DNA of 5,788 nt from Phycisphaerales bacterium UBA7708 (GCA_002482415.1 DLFY01000035.1:9028-14815); one strand, 5' to 3'; shown: positions 1 through 5,702, numbered from the stretch's first letter. Numbers and translations are program-made. Notes: generated by a model not told the origin, from the letters alone.

Positions 1-66
1 GTCAGAAAAATGCTTCTCAAACTTTAGGTAACTGATAAATTCCTGAATGGTGGCGGCGTCTTTCAT
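1..66 (-). CDS. Tyrosine recombinase (XerC/XerD-like), N-terminal fragment
   Basis: Only the first 22 codons are inside the window; the gene continues past the left edge. The start is ATG at 66-64, preceded by AAGGA at 78-74 with a 7-base spacer, a good ribosome binding site. The peptide contains IQEFISYLKFEKHFSD. This matches the opening helix of the SAM-like core-binding domain of XerC/XerD recombinases, which typically reads like (I)xxFLxYLxxExxxSxxT. Members of this family resolve chromosome dimers at dif or act as integrases; the catalytic R-H-R-Y residues lie outside the window, so the subtype cannot be told. It sits 59 bases downstream of the 80-codon hypothetical gene on the same strand. 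The family call rests on one short motif plus the RBS, so it is probable but not proven. Confidence 0.62.
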   Translation of the reverse strand, partial: MKDAATIQEFISYLKFEKHFSD

Positions 67-84
67 AGTCTTTTCCTTAGTTTT

Positions 85-123
85 ATCCGTTTACGGGGGA
101 GTCCCCAGACCAAATCCGTTTGG
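85..123. repeat. Short direct repeats and dyad between two genes
   Basis: The gap between the recombinase start and the hypothetical gene holds two copies of ATCCGTTT (85-92 and 114-121, 29 bases start to start). Between them is the 11-base dyad GGGGAGTCCCC (96-106). The right-hand copy is also part of an imperfect hairpin, CCAAA-TCCG-TTTGG (110-123), lying just downstream of the hypothetical gene's stop codon. There is no U-run, so a standard intrinsic terminator is not supported. It could be an operator or a weak RNA structure, or it could be chance. Confidence 0.35.
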
Positions 124-125
124 TA

Positions 126-368
126 TTATTGGAGAGACTGCATGGGATCCGGCAAGTCACGATACAAAAGCTCGTCAGCCTGCCCCATCAGGGACTGGCT
201 GAGTTTGAAGCTCAGAACTGCGGCGTCAAACCAGTCGAACCCGGATTTTTCATCCGAAGCAGCGGCAACCAGCGCGTCCAGAAGCTGACCCTCACATCCA
301 CTTTCATACCGGTAGATGTATTGCTGACCGCCTTTATTCAAAACCAGCTGCTTTTTTGTTGCTTCCAT
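126..368 (-). CDS. Small hypothetical protein, 80 residues, acidic
   Basis: I cannot assign a function. The protein is short and soluble-looking, with no signal peptide or membrane segment. It has an N-terminal stretch suited to beta strand (QYIYRYESG, residues about 16-24) followed by helical sequence. An acidic, aromatic patch (SGFDWFDAAVLSFKL, about 42-56) stands out. I associate this layout with short conserved hypothetical proteins of planctomycetes, but that is recollection, not a search result. The start at 368 is well supported by GGAG at 380-377 with an 8-base spacer. The gene is followed 59 bases later by the recombinase start. A 122-codon open frame covers the other strand but begins with TTG and lacks a clear ribosome binding site, so the minus-strand reading is preferred. 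The gene is probably real; its role is unknown. Confidence 0.68.
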   Translation of the reverse strand: MEATKKQLVLNKGGQQYIYRYESGCEGQLLDALVAAASDEKSGFDWFDAAVLSFKLSQSLMGQADELLYRDLPDPMQSLQ

Positions 369-595
369 AACGGCTTCTCCAGATTATCAAAACAACTCTC
401 CTATTCCTTTTTTATCGGGCTGAATGACAATCTCTTAAGTCTTATTTTGAAAATAATGAAGAATTATGGCACTTATTCAGCTCCATGACTCCATACTGGA
501 TTTATCGACCGATAACTTGCGGGTCTTAAAGCAAAAATGCTGATTTGTGGGAAGGATTTTATGACAGAAGCAGCAAAAGCAGGGCTTGGAAAGGT
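369..595. other. Intergenic gap of 227 bases with possible tiny plus-strand ORF
   Basis: This is the only sizeable non-coding stretch and separates the end of the radical SAM gene from the small hypothetical gene. It must contain the 3' end of the upstream transcript and perhaps a promoter for the hypothetical gene, but I see neither a clear intrinsic terminator nor a convincing sigma-70 promoter. On the plus strand it holds GGGAAGGA (549-556) followed by ATG at 561 and an 18-residue frame, MTEAAKAGLGKVYCGEGL, ending at 617 and overlapping the radical SAM 3' end. A TGGCAC-N5-CAGC string at 467-481 has the GG and GC spaced as in sigma-54 promoters, but the TT before the GC is replaced by CA. 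These are suggestive only. Confidence 0.4.
502..515. promoter_or_regulatory. 14-bp near-palindrome TTATCGACCGATAA
   Basis: Six bases on each side pair exactly (TTATCG with CGATAA), leaving only the two central bases unpaired. As DNA this resembles a dimeric regulator site; as RNA the loop would be too tight, and only four to five pairs would form. It lies 134 bases upstream of the hypothetical gene's start and about 80 bases beyond the radical SAM stop. No regulator can be named for it. Confidence 0.3.
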
Positions 596-1531
596 TTATT
601 GTGGAGAGGGTTTATAATAAACAAGTCCATCTCTTTCATCGGACGTGATACATCCAGCATCAAGAAGTCGTTTTATAGCATAGAGGACAGCCTTTTTGTC
701 TGCTCCCAGGCTGGAGGCCAGGCCTTCGACCGTGCAGGGACGCCGAACGAGGGTTTCCATGACGGATTCTGGCGTGCATTCCGCTGAACCTGTCTTGTCT
801 TTTGGAAAATCGGCAATAACTTCTGCATTTCGACCAATTAGTTGAGCAATCTCGGCCATTCTTTGTGGTGAGACAGCTCGAATTTCGGGATGAGCGGTGG
901 GACGAACCGCCGTATTGAGCTGCACCTTATTGGGTTTGATTTGGTCAATGATGTGCCCGATATTACGCAGAGCTGCATCTGATGTATTGATGTCTTCACA
1001 AATGAACACTTCCAGCCAGATTTGCCCTTTATAGATGTTTCGGAAGGCGATTAAGCCTTCTGCAAAACGAGAAAAGTCTATTTCCGGATGGGGATGGTTT
1101 AATTTCTGGAAAGTCTCGTTGTCGCCTGCATCCAGAGAAGGCAATACGACATCGGCTTTGATGCAATCATTTTGTACGTCCGTACGCCAAAGCAGACTGC
1201 CGTTGGTAATCACGGCAACCGGGATTGTCGTATTTTCGTGGATGCGGTCAATCAGCCAGCCCAGGCCGGAATTCAGGGTCGGTTCCCCTGAGCCGCTGAT
1301 TGTGATGTAGTCTGCTTTGAGGCCAGCCTGGAGGCGACGCTGAATCTCGGTCAGAACATCCTGCAGGGGTACATATTCTCTGCGTTCGAGGGATTGCGGT
1401 GCATCCATCCCAAGCTGACAGTACAGGCAATTTTGTGTGCAGGTTTTAAGCGGTACAATATCTACACCCAGACTCAGCCCCAGTCGGCGGGAGGGGACAG
1501 GGCCAAAGAGGTATTTTTCTTTGTGACTCAT
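596..1531 (-). CDS. Radical SAM protein, FGPVPSRRLG / COG0731-like family
   Basis: This predicted iron-sulfur enzyme has 311 residues and is probably cytosolic. It opens with the family signature FGPVPSRRLG (residues 9-18). The CxxxCxxC motif at Cys31, Cys35 and Cys38 (CTQNCLYC) would hold the 4Fe-4S cluster that cleaves S-adenosylmethionine. The GSGEP-type SAM-binding segment is at 80-84 (SGSGEPTL), and ITNGSLL follows at 108-114. The C-terminal part, about 253-308, looks like a winged-helix domain (VEGLASSLGADKKAVLYAIK, then a D/E-rich wing). The family is related to wyosine-base TYW1 proteins by COG, but the substrate of these bacterial members is not settled, so I give no reaction. The ATG at 1531 overlaps the kdsA stop as ATGA, which implies translational coupling; the upstream ribosome binding site is weak, as expected for a coupled start. 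It is the last gene of the run before a 227-base gap. Confidence 0.9.
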   Translation of the reverse strand: MSHKEKYLFGPVPSRRLGLSLGVDIVPLKTCTQNCLYCQLGMDAPQSLERREYVPLQDVLTEIQRRLQAGLKADYITISGSGEPTLNSGLGWLIDRIHENTTIPVAVITNGSLLWRTDVQNDCIKADVVLPSLDAGDNETFQKLNHPHPEIDFSRFAEGLIAFRNIYKGQIWLEVFICEDINTSDAALRNIGHIIDQIKPNKVQLNTAVRPTAHPEIRAVSPQRMAEIAQLIGRNAEVIADFPKDKTGSAECTPESVMETLVRRPCTVEGLASSLGADKKAVLYAIKRLLDAGCITSDERDGLVYYKPSPQ

Positions 1532-2349
1532 TTGCGAACCAGGTCAAAAATGGTTTTACAGGTCTTAATCAGGGATTCGACCTTGTGCAGTTCCAGCATA
1601 CAGGCAGCATCACACAGGGCCTTTTCCGGTTGGGGGTGAACTTCCATAAACAGTGCATTGGCGCCGGCGGCAACCGCGGCTCGTGCAAGGACCGGGGCCA
1701 GCTCCCGACTGCCTCCGCTGGCCTGACCGAGACCGCCCGGACGCTGTGTACTGTGGGTGCAGTCAAAGACAACCGGACAATCCAGAGATTGCATCTCCGT
1801 GATGGCGGTCATATCGTTGACCAGTCGATTGTATCCGAAGAAAGTCCCGCGTTCGGTCAACAAAATCTGCGTATTTCCACACTCTCGGACTTTGTTGACG
1901 GCATTTTTCATTTCAGAAGGAGATACAAACTGTCCCTTTTTAACATTGAGGACCTTGCCGGTTTTAGCGCAAGCTGCGAGTAAGTCGGTCTGCCGACACA
2001 AAAATGCGGGAATTTGGAGAATGTCCACAACTTTGGAGGCGGGTTGTGCCTGATTCTGTTCATGAATATCAGTAACCAGCGGCAGGCCGGTTTTGGTTTT
2101 AATATGAGCCAGCGTTTTTAAGCCTTGTTCCAGGCCCGGGCCTCGAAAGCTGTTGATGCTGGTACGATTGGCTTTATCGAAACTGGCTTTAAAGACTATC
2201 TTTACGCCGGTATTGCGGCTGATACGGACTAATTCTTCTGCAATTTCAAGGCAGAGGCCTTCATCTTCGATGACGCAGGGGCCTGCCAATACGAAAAATT
2301 CGCCATCCAATCCAGCCTGGATATTTCCGATTTGAAACTGATTTGCCAT
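1528..2349 (-). CDS. kdsA: 3-deoxy-8-phosphooctulonate synthase (Kdo-8-phosphate synthase), metal-dependent type
   Basis: KdsA condenses phosphoenolpyruvate with arabinose 5-phosphate to make Kdo-8-phosphate, a committed step in lipopolysaccharide core synthesis in the cytoplasm. The 273 residues are normal for the family. Signature blocks are visible throughout: KASFDKANR (54-62), FRGPGLEQG (68-76), TDIHE (93-97), PAFLCRQTDL (114-123), NVKKGQFVSP (135-144), DCTHSTQRPGG (196-206) and FMEVHPQPEKALCDA (234-248). The enzyme has AGPCVIE with Cys25 where the E. coli enzyme has an Asn. Together with His199, Glu236 and Asp247, this matches the metal ligands described for the Aquifex aeolicus class, so a divalent metal is predicted to be needed. 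The start at 2349 has AGGA at 2361-2358 with an 8-base spacer. It lies 37 bases after the lipid kinase gene and overlaps the radical SAM gene by four bases. Confidence 0.96.
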   Translation of the reverse strand: MANQFQIGNIQAGLDGEFFVLAGPCVIEDEGLCLEIAEELVRISRNTGVKIVFKASFDKANRTSINSFRGPGLEQGLKTLAHIKTKTGLPLVTDIHEQNQAQPASKVVDILQIPAFLCRQTDLLAACAKTGKVLNVKKGQFVSPSEMKNAVNKVRECGNTQILLTERGTFFGYNRLVNDMTAITEMQSLDCPVVFDCTHSTQRPGGLGQASGGSRELAPVLARAAVAAGANALFMEVHPQPEKALCDAACMLELHKVESLIKTCKTIFDLVRK

Positions 2350-2386
2350 AATTGATTTCCTGCTTTATTTCTATGGGATGCCCGCA

Positions 2387-3331
2387 TCACCCAATCATTC
2401 TTCGTATGCGTGTGCGAATTCCCGCCGGTCTTGCGCCGGGCGGAACAACGACCTGAATTGCGGCGGGGATGATACTGATGTCTAAAGGCAGCGCCGGGCC
2501 GGGATCGCCATCCAATTCGGTTGGGATATGATTGACAGACGATTCGATACGAATCGATTTAGCCTGTGTATAGAGGGCGTTCCTGGATTTCAGATGGGTT
2601 TTCAGCACCGTACAGGCCGCATGTTTGAGTAATTTCCAGCAGCTTCCGCACCGAAAAATGCATACATCCAGAAGGCCGTCGCTGTAGTTGGCTTTTTTGA
2701 GAATCTCCAGGCCGATTGCATATCGGGAAATATTGCCGACAAAAACCAATCCCGGGCCTTCGAAAAATTCTTTGCCCTCAATAAACACTTTCATGGGCGG
2801 GAACGTGTAATCCCAGAACGTTCTCCATATCGGCCAGAAATAGGTCAGATGGCTGATATGGCCTTTGCGGACAGCCTGGACACGCTCTACGACTTTCCCG
2901 TCAAAGCCAAATCCGGCGATTGACGTGAAATGGATATCATTAGCCTTGCCCAGATCCAGTGACCGCAACTGGCCGTTTTCAAAGGCGTTGATGACCGTTT
3001 CCAGACGAACATCATACCCCAGTTCATTGGCCAGCAGATTTTCCGTCCCGCAGGGCAGAACCAGCAGTGGTTTCGCTGAGCCGCTCAGGCCGCAGACCAC
3101 CTCCCGGATGGTGCCATCTCCGCCGGCACCAATGACCAGTGAGCAATCCGGATTGGCCGAAGCCTGCTGGGCCAGTTGACGGCCATGTTCGAGGGATTGT
3201 GTAAACTCCACTTTAAGCGAATAGCCCTTCTGGTCCAGATAGGCATGGAATCCGCTGACCAGCCGCTTGTTGCTGCTGGCTCCGGATTTCGGATTGACAA
3301 TCAGGGTAATTATGCCGTTTTTCGGTATCAT
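2387..3331 (-). CDS. Diacylglycerol kinase family lipid kinase (YegS/DgkB-like)
   Basis: Members of this family transfer phosphate from ATP to a lipid hydroxyl, such as diacylglycerol, at the inner face of the membrane. The 314 residues fit the usual length of about 290-320. In order there are the nucleotide-binding opening IVNPKSG (11-17), the catalytic GGDGT loop (70-74, in GAGGDGTIREVV), LPCGTENLLA (92-101, the GTxN element), GFGFDGKV (140-147), and the C-terminal YSDGLLDV (216-223) and ELDGDP (272-277) segments. All the usual key elements are present. The lipid substrate cannot be read from sequence; phosphatidylglycerol and sphingoid-type substrates also occur in the superfamily. The start at 3331 has no strong ribosome binding site. 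The 75-base leader contains a 9-bp inverted repeat, so the gene may be separately controlled. The C-terminus is basic and proline-rich (about 297-314), which could aid membrane contact. Confidence 0.92.
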   Translation of the reverse strand: MIPKNGIITLIVNPKSGASSNKRLVSGFHAYLDQKGYSLKVEFTQSLEHGRQLAQQASANPDCSLVIGAGGDGTIREVVCGLSGSAKPLLVLPCGTENLLANELGYDVRLETVINAFENGQLRSLDLGKANDIHFTSIAGFGFDGKVVERVQAVRKGHISHLTYFWPIWRTFWDYTFPPMKVFIEGKEFFEGPGLVFVGNISRYAIGLEILKKANYSDGLLDVCIFRCGSCWKLLKHAACTVLKTHLKSRNALYTQAKSIRIESSVNHIPTELDGDPGPALPLDISIIPAAIQVVVPPGARPAGIRTRIRRMIG

Positions 3332-3360
3332 TTCTGCACTATAATCCGCACTGTTATTTC

Positions 3361-3406
3361 AGTTGATTAAAGAGAACAATACCCCGGAATTGGAAAATAA
3401 TCAACT
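3361..3406. promoter_or_regulatory. Perfect 9-bp inverted repeat between CYTH and lipid kinase genes
   Basis: AGTTGATTA at 3361-3369 and its exact complement TAATCAACT at 3398-3406 flank a 28-base spacer. The right arm begins immediately after the CYTH gene's TGA stop, and the left arm ends 29 bases before the lipid kinase ATG. The stem is AT-rich and has no U-run after it, so it does not look like a Rho-independent terminator. It could be an operator for a dimeric regulator, an mRNA processing or stabilising stem, or chance. No consensus promoter is clear, although a TATAGT string lies just before the lipid kinase start. Confidence 0.45.
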
Positions 3407-3943
3407 TCATTTCCCAAGATTAAGCCGGGCAGCCATCATCCGGGCATAGCCTTCGGAGACATGGTCGGCGGGATTAAGCCCCAGTTTTGCCAGCACAGTG
3501 TGAACGGCGATGTCGGAAGCCCCCTCGACTTCAACAAATAATCCCAAAAGAGTCACCTCATCCAGGCAGATTTCGCAGTCATCCAGTCGCCAGATTTGGC
3601 GGGTCTTTTGAATTTTCAGGCTTTCCCGAAAATCAAGGCTTTGAAAAATCGTCACCATCGTCTCTGCATCGTCAAGTCGGACCTGATATTCCGGGCGGGA
3701 TTTGAATGCGGATTCCTGGCGTGGGCCTTTGTAGGTCAGAATAATCTGCGGAGGCTGTGTATCCGAGAGGCGTTTGCGAAGCCGAAGGCCGCAGTCTTTT
3801 TTTATCAATTCCACAGCACCATTATCAAAATAGATGTCTTCTTCCCGCACGGTGCCTTTCAGCACCGCCTTCAGACTTATCAGCCTGTCGGCGATGGGTT
3901 TCAGGTCAGCAACTCGAATTTTGGCTTCGATTTCCAACGCCAT
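3407..3943 (-). CDS. CYTH domain protein (class IV adenylate cyclase / triphosphatase type)
   Basis: CYTH proteins fold as a triphosphate tunnel that binds triphosphate compounds with divalent metal. Known members include class IV adenylate cyclases, thiamine triphosphatases and inorganic triphosphatases. At 178 residues this is a stand-alone domain. The ExExK signature is at Glu4, Glu6 and Lys8 (EIEAKI). The other tunnel residues follow in the usual order: YFDN (38-41), LRLRKR (53-58), TYKGP (70-74), RPEYQ (83-87), KTRQIW (113-118), CLDEV (126-130) and FVEVEG (136-141). The layout most resembles CyaB-like proteins, but cyclase and triphosphatase activity cannot be separated by eye, so no symbol is given. 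The ATG at 3943 starts the ExExK signature directly; its ribosome binding site is weak (GGA only). It follows the MlaD gene by 29 bases and probably shares its transcript. Confidence 0.9.
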   Translation of the reverse strand: MALEIEAKIRVADLKPIADRLISLKAVLKGTVREEDIYFDNGAVELIKKDCGLRLRKRLSDTQPPQIILTYKGPRQESAFKSRPEYQVRLDDAETMVTIFQSLDFRESLKIQKTRQIWRLDDCEICLDEVTLLGLFVEVEGASDIAVHTVLAKLGLNPADHVSEGYARMMAARLNLGK

Positions 3944-3972
3944 GGATTATATCCAATTGATTTTTCGGCAGG

Positions 3973-5010
3973 CTACCATTTGATGCGAATGCCTTTTTCG
4001 CGTGCGTCAGCCGCCCATTTCTTGATTTGCTCCAGCGCCATTTCCAGTTCCTGCGAGCTGTCGAGCAGATTTTCATACAGCCGGCCATCATTGAGCATCT
4101 TGCCCATGGAGCCTTGGCCCTCATTGACCTTGGCCAGAATTTGCCGGAAATCCCGGATGCCTGTTTCCAGTTCCTGGGTGGTGTTAATCAGGTTTTCATA
4201 CAGCCTGTCGTCGTTGAGCAGCTTGCCCACGGAGCCTTTGCCGTCGTTGATTTTTGTCAGGGCCTGCTGAAAATTGATGATTGCGGTATTCAGATTGTCG
4301 GCAAGGCGAACAATCTGCTGATTGCTGGTGTTGGAAAACTCCTGGATGGATTTGAGTGTTTCGCCGGCCTGCTCTGATACAACACTGACATGGGCCAATG
4401 TCTTTTTGACGTTGGTTATATTCTCCGAGTCTCCGATAATCAGATTGGTATTATCAGACAGCGTCGTTATGGAAGCCAGCAGATGTTCCAGCTTTTTCTG
4501 GATTTCCGGCGGGAAGAAGTCGCTGCCAAGACCTATCGATCCATGCAGGATCAGTTCATCACACAGAAATTTCGTCCGCGGCTGACCGGCAATCAAAGGC
4601 TCCGGCGGCACATCGGAATTTGCCTGCAATTCGATATAACTGCTGCCCAGGCCCCGCTTCATCAGTTTGACTTCCACGCTGGAGGGGATATTCCGATACT
4701 TTTTATCGATGGCCATCGTGACATGGACTTCATGCCAGGCCCTGCCGGTATTCTGGTCTTCAACATATTTGGGGGGGCTGACGACAACGACGCGGCCAAT
4801 CTGATAGCCGCAAAACTGCACGGGCGTTTCTTTCTGGACGCCGGGGGCTTCGCGGAACTTGACAAGGACATTGAACGATTTGGCCTGGCTGACGAATAAC
4901 GGCAGGTCGCGGAACAGGTTCAACAGAAAGATAAAAAGAATAAACGCCACCAGCACAAACAGGCCGACGATAAAATTGCGTCTCTTTTGAATGGTATTAT
5001 AATCAGTCAT
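3973..5010 (-). CDS. MlaD/MCE family protein, membrane-anchored
   Basis: MCE proteins are periplasmic parts of lipid transporters that move phospholipids between inner and outer membrane, normally working with a MlaE permease and MlaF ATPase. The 345 residues show a short basic start (KRRN, 9-12), one membrane anchor (about 13-32, IVGLFVLVAFILFIFLL) and an MCE domain (about 43-130, with PVQFCGYQIGRV and the LMKRGLGSSYIEL strand pair). A long helical tail follows, about 165-340. The tail contains a 41-residue tandem repeat built on GxGSxGKxLND.RLYENL (253-293 and 294-334). It ends in a basic GIRIKW. No mlaE or mlaF gene is in the window, so its partners must be encoded elsewhere. The start ATG at 5010 lies in an 8-base overlap with the merR stop (ATGACTGA), suggesting coupled translation. 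A run of seven C residues in the coding strand (4777-4771) encodes part of SPPK. Confidence 0.92.
   Translation of the reverse strand: MTDYNTIQKRRNFIVGLFVLVAFILFIFLLNLFRDLPLFVSQAKSFNVLVKFREAPGVQKETPVQFCGYQIGRVVVVSPPKYVEDQNTGRAWHEVHVTMAIDKKYRNIPSSVEVKLMKRGLGSSYIELQANSDVPPEPLIAGQPRTKFLCDELILHGSIGLGSDFFPPEIQKKLEHLLASITTLSDNTNLIIGDSENITNVKKTLAHVSVVSEQAGETLKSIQEFSNTSNQQIVRLADNLNTAIINFQQALTKINDGKGSVGKLLNDDRLYENLINTTQELETGIRDFRQILAKVNEGQGSMGKMLNDGRLYENLLDSSQELEMALEQIKKWAADAREKGIRIKW
4009..4254 (-). repeat. Two tandem 123-bp units inside the MlaD-family gene
   Basis: Units 4132-4254 and 4009-4131 encode 41-residue copies beginning KINDGKGSVGKLLND and KVNEGQGSMGKMLND. The DNA still matches well, for example CAGCC at 4201 and again at 4078, exactly 123 bases apart. 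The flanking helices before, between and after the two glycine-rich linkers (LADNLNTAIINF, TTQELETGIRDF and SSQELEMALEQI) are also alike, giving a helix-linker-helix-linker-helix tail. Related GxGSxGKLL segments are common in MCE protein tails, so the motif itself is not novel; the recent-looking duplication is. Confidence 0.85.
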
Positions 5011-5272
5011 GGTTTTGGGTCTTTTCTGGTTTTGACGGTTGAAAAAACAAGTCGCGTATGGCTCGAAGCGGGTAGCCGCTTTGATTGAGCTTTTTGATCA
5101 TCCGGATTTTTTTTACCGCCTCATCGTCAAACAGCCGTCTGCCGGTGGGCGTGGTCTGTGTCGGGTCCATCAGGCCGATCATCAGATAATACTGCACCGT
5201 CTGCCTGGACACCCCGGCCTGACGGGCGGCGGGTCCGATAGCGAACAATTTTTTATCGTTGGCATCAGGCAT
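5003..5272 (-). CDS. Short MerR-family transcriptional regulator
   Basis: This is a DNA-binding protein of 89 residues from the ATG at 5272. It has the MerR helix-turn-helix ([20 protein letters not shown], 10-29), then [21 protein letters not shown] (33-53), typical of the wing with its GRRLF/Y element, and a final helix [23 protein letters not shown] (54-76). It ends soon after, so it lacks the long dimerisation helix and effector domain of full MerR proteins, and no inducer can be named. An ATG at 5293 would add seven residues. I prefer 5272 because AAGGA lies upstream (a long 11-base spacer) and the overlap with rnpA is then ATGCCTGA, the same 8-base form as at the next junction. Lying between rnpA and the MlaD gene, it may control this or another envelope operon. 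A run of eight A residues (5114-5107) encodes its VKKI. Confidence 0.87.
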   Translation of the reverse strand: MPDANDKKLFAIGPAARQAGVSRQTVQYYLMIGLMDPTQTTPTGRRLFDDEAVKKIRMIKKLNQSGYPLRAIRDLFFQPSKPEKTQNHD

Positions 5273-5702
5273 CCGAAGCGAATTCCTTGTCATTACTCTG
5301 TCTGGTTTTCATGGATTTAAGCCGTCGTGTTACCTTGTCGGCCAAATCCATAAACAGGGTTTCATATTGGTTATAGGACATTGTCTGGATGTTATCCATC
5401 CCATCCGATTCCGTTTTTTTCGACATTTTAGACGAAATAATTAAGACATAATCCGCGGACGGGTAGAGATTGTGCTGGTTGAGCCTGAATGCTTCCCGGG
5501 CAAGGCGTTTAAGCCGATTTCGCAGGACAGGCTTGCCTGTTGTCTTGCTGATGGAAACACCGAAACGAGGCATTCCAGACGTATTTATGCCGGCGAAAAG
5601 ACGAAATGGCCCCCGACCGGCCGAGATTCTGGCCGACAGAACCTGCTTAAAGTCTTCGTTCGAGCAAATACGCTGGGATTTTTTGTAAAACAATCGTTTC
5701 AA
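5265..5702 (-). CDS. rnpA: Ribonuclease P protein component
   Basis: RnpA is the protein subunit that binds the catalytic RNA of RNase P and helps it trim the 5' leader from precursor tRNAs. The RNR signature is complete: [10 protein letters not shown] at 61-70, preceded by [16 protein letters not shown] (45-60). An N-terminal [18 protein letters not shown] (5-22) segment matches the usual KxxRlxxxxdFxxv opening. At 145 residues it is somewhat longer than many RnpA proteins; the excess is a basic, polar tail from about residue 120. The start is TTG at 5702, placed 6 bases after AGAGG. The stop overlaps the merR start by eight bases. In many bacteria rnpA is followed by yidD and yidC; here neither follows, and a MerR gene takes that place. 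Confidence 0.95.
   Translation of the reverse strand: MKRLFYKKSQRICSNEDFKQVLSARISAGRGPFRLFAGINTSGMPRFGVSISKTTGKPVLRNRLKRLAREAFRLNQHNLYPSADYVLIISSKMSKKTESDGMDNIQTMSYNQYETLFMDLADKVTRRLKSMKTRQSNDKEFASDA

Noticed and set aside
467..481. Sigma-54 promoter as a firm call
   Set aside because: GG and GC spacing is right, but the conserved TT before GC is CA and no established gene follows on that strand. It is kept only as part of a speculative finding.
120..488. 122-codon open frame on the plus strand opposite the small hypothetical gene
   Set aside because: It starts with TTG without a visible RBS and has no recognisable motif. The opposite strand has an ATG with GGAG at good spacing.
1035..1310. 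91-codon plus-strand open frame inside the radical SAM gene
   Set aside because: It is antisense to a confidently assigned coding region, with no motif of its own.
2375..2392. Hairpin-like GGGATGCCCGCATCACCC at the lipid kinase stop
   Set aside because: The stem is about six pairs with a bulge, overlaps the stop codon and lacks a U-run. It is too weak to call a terminator.
3596..4270. 224-codon plus-strand open frame
   Set aside because: It spans antisense to two clear genes (CYTH and MlaD) and shows no domain; it is a shadow of their codon pattern.
4771..4777. Seven-G run in the MlaD gene as a phase-variation tract
   Set aside because: It encodes ordinary SPPK residues within the conserved domain, and seven bases is short for phase variation. 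There is no evidence of variability.
4390..4899. 169-codon plus-strand open frame
   Set aside because: It lies wholly antisense to the MlaD gene, whose anchor and MCE domain are clear, and has no supporting RBS or motif.
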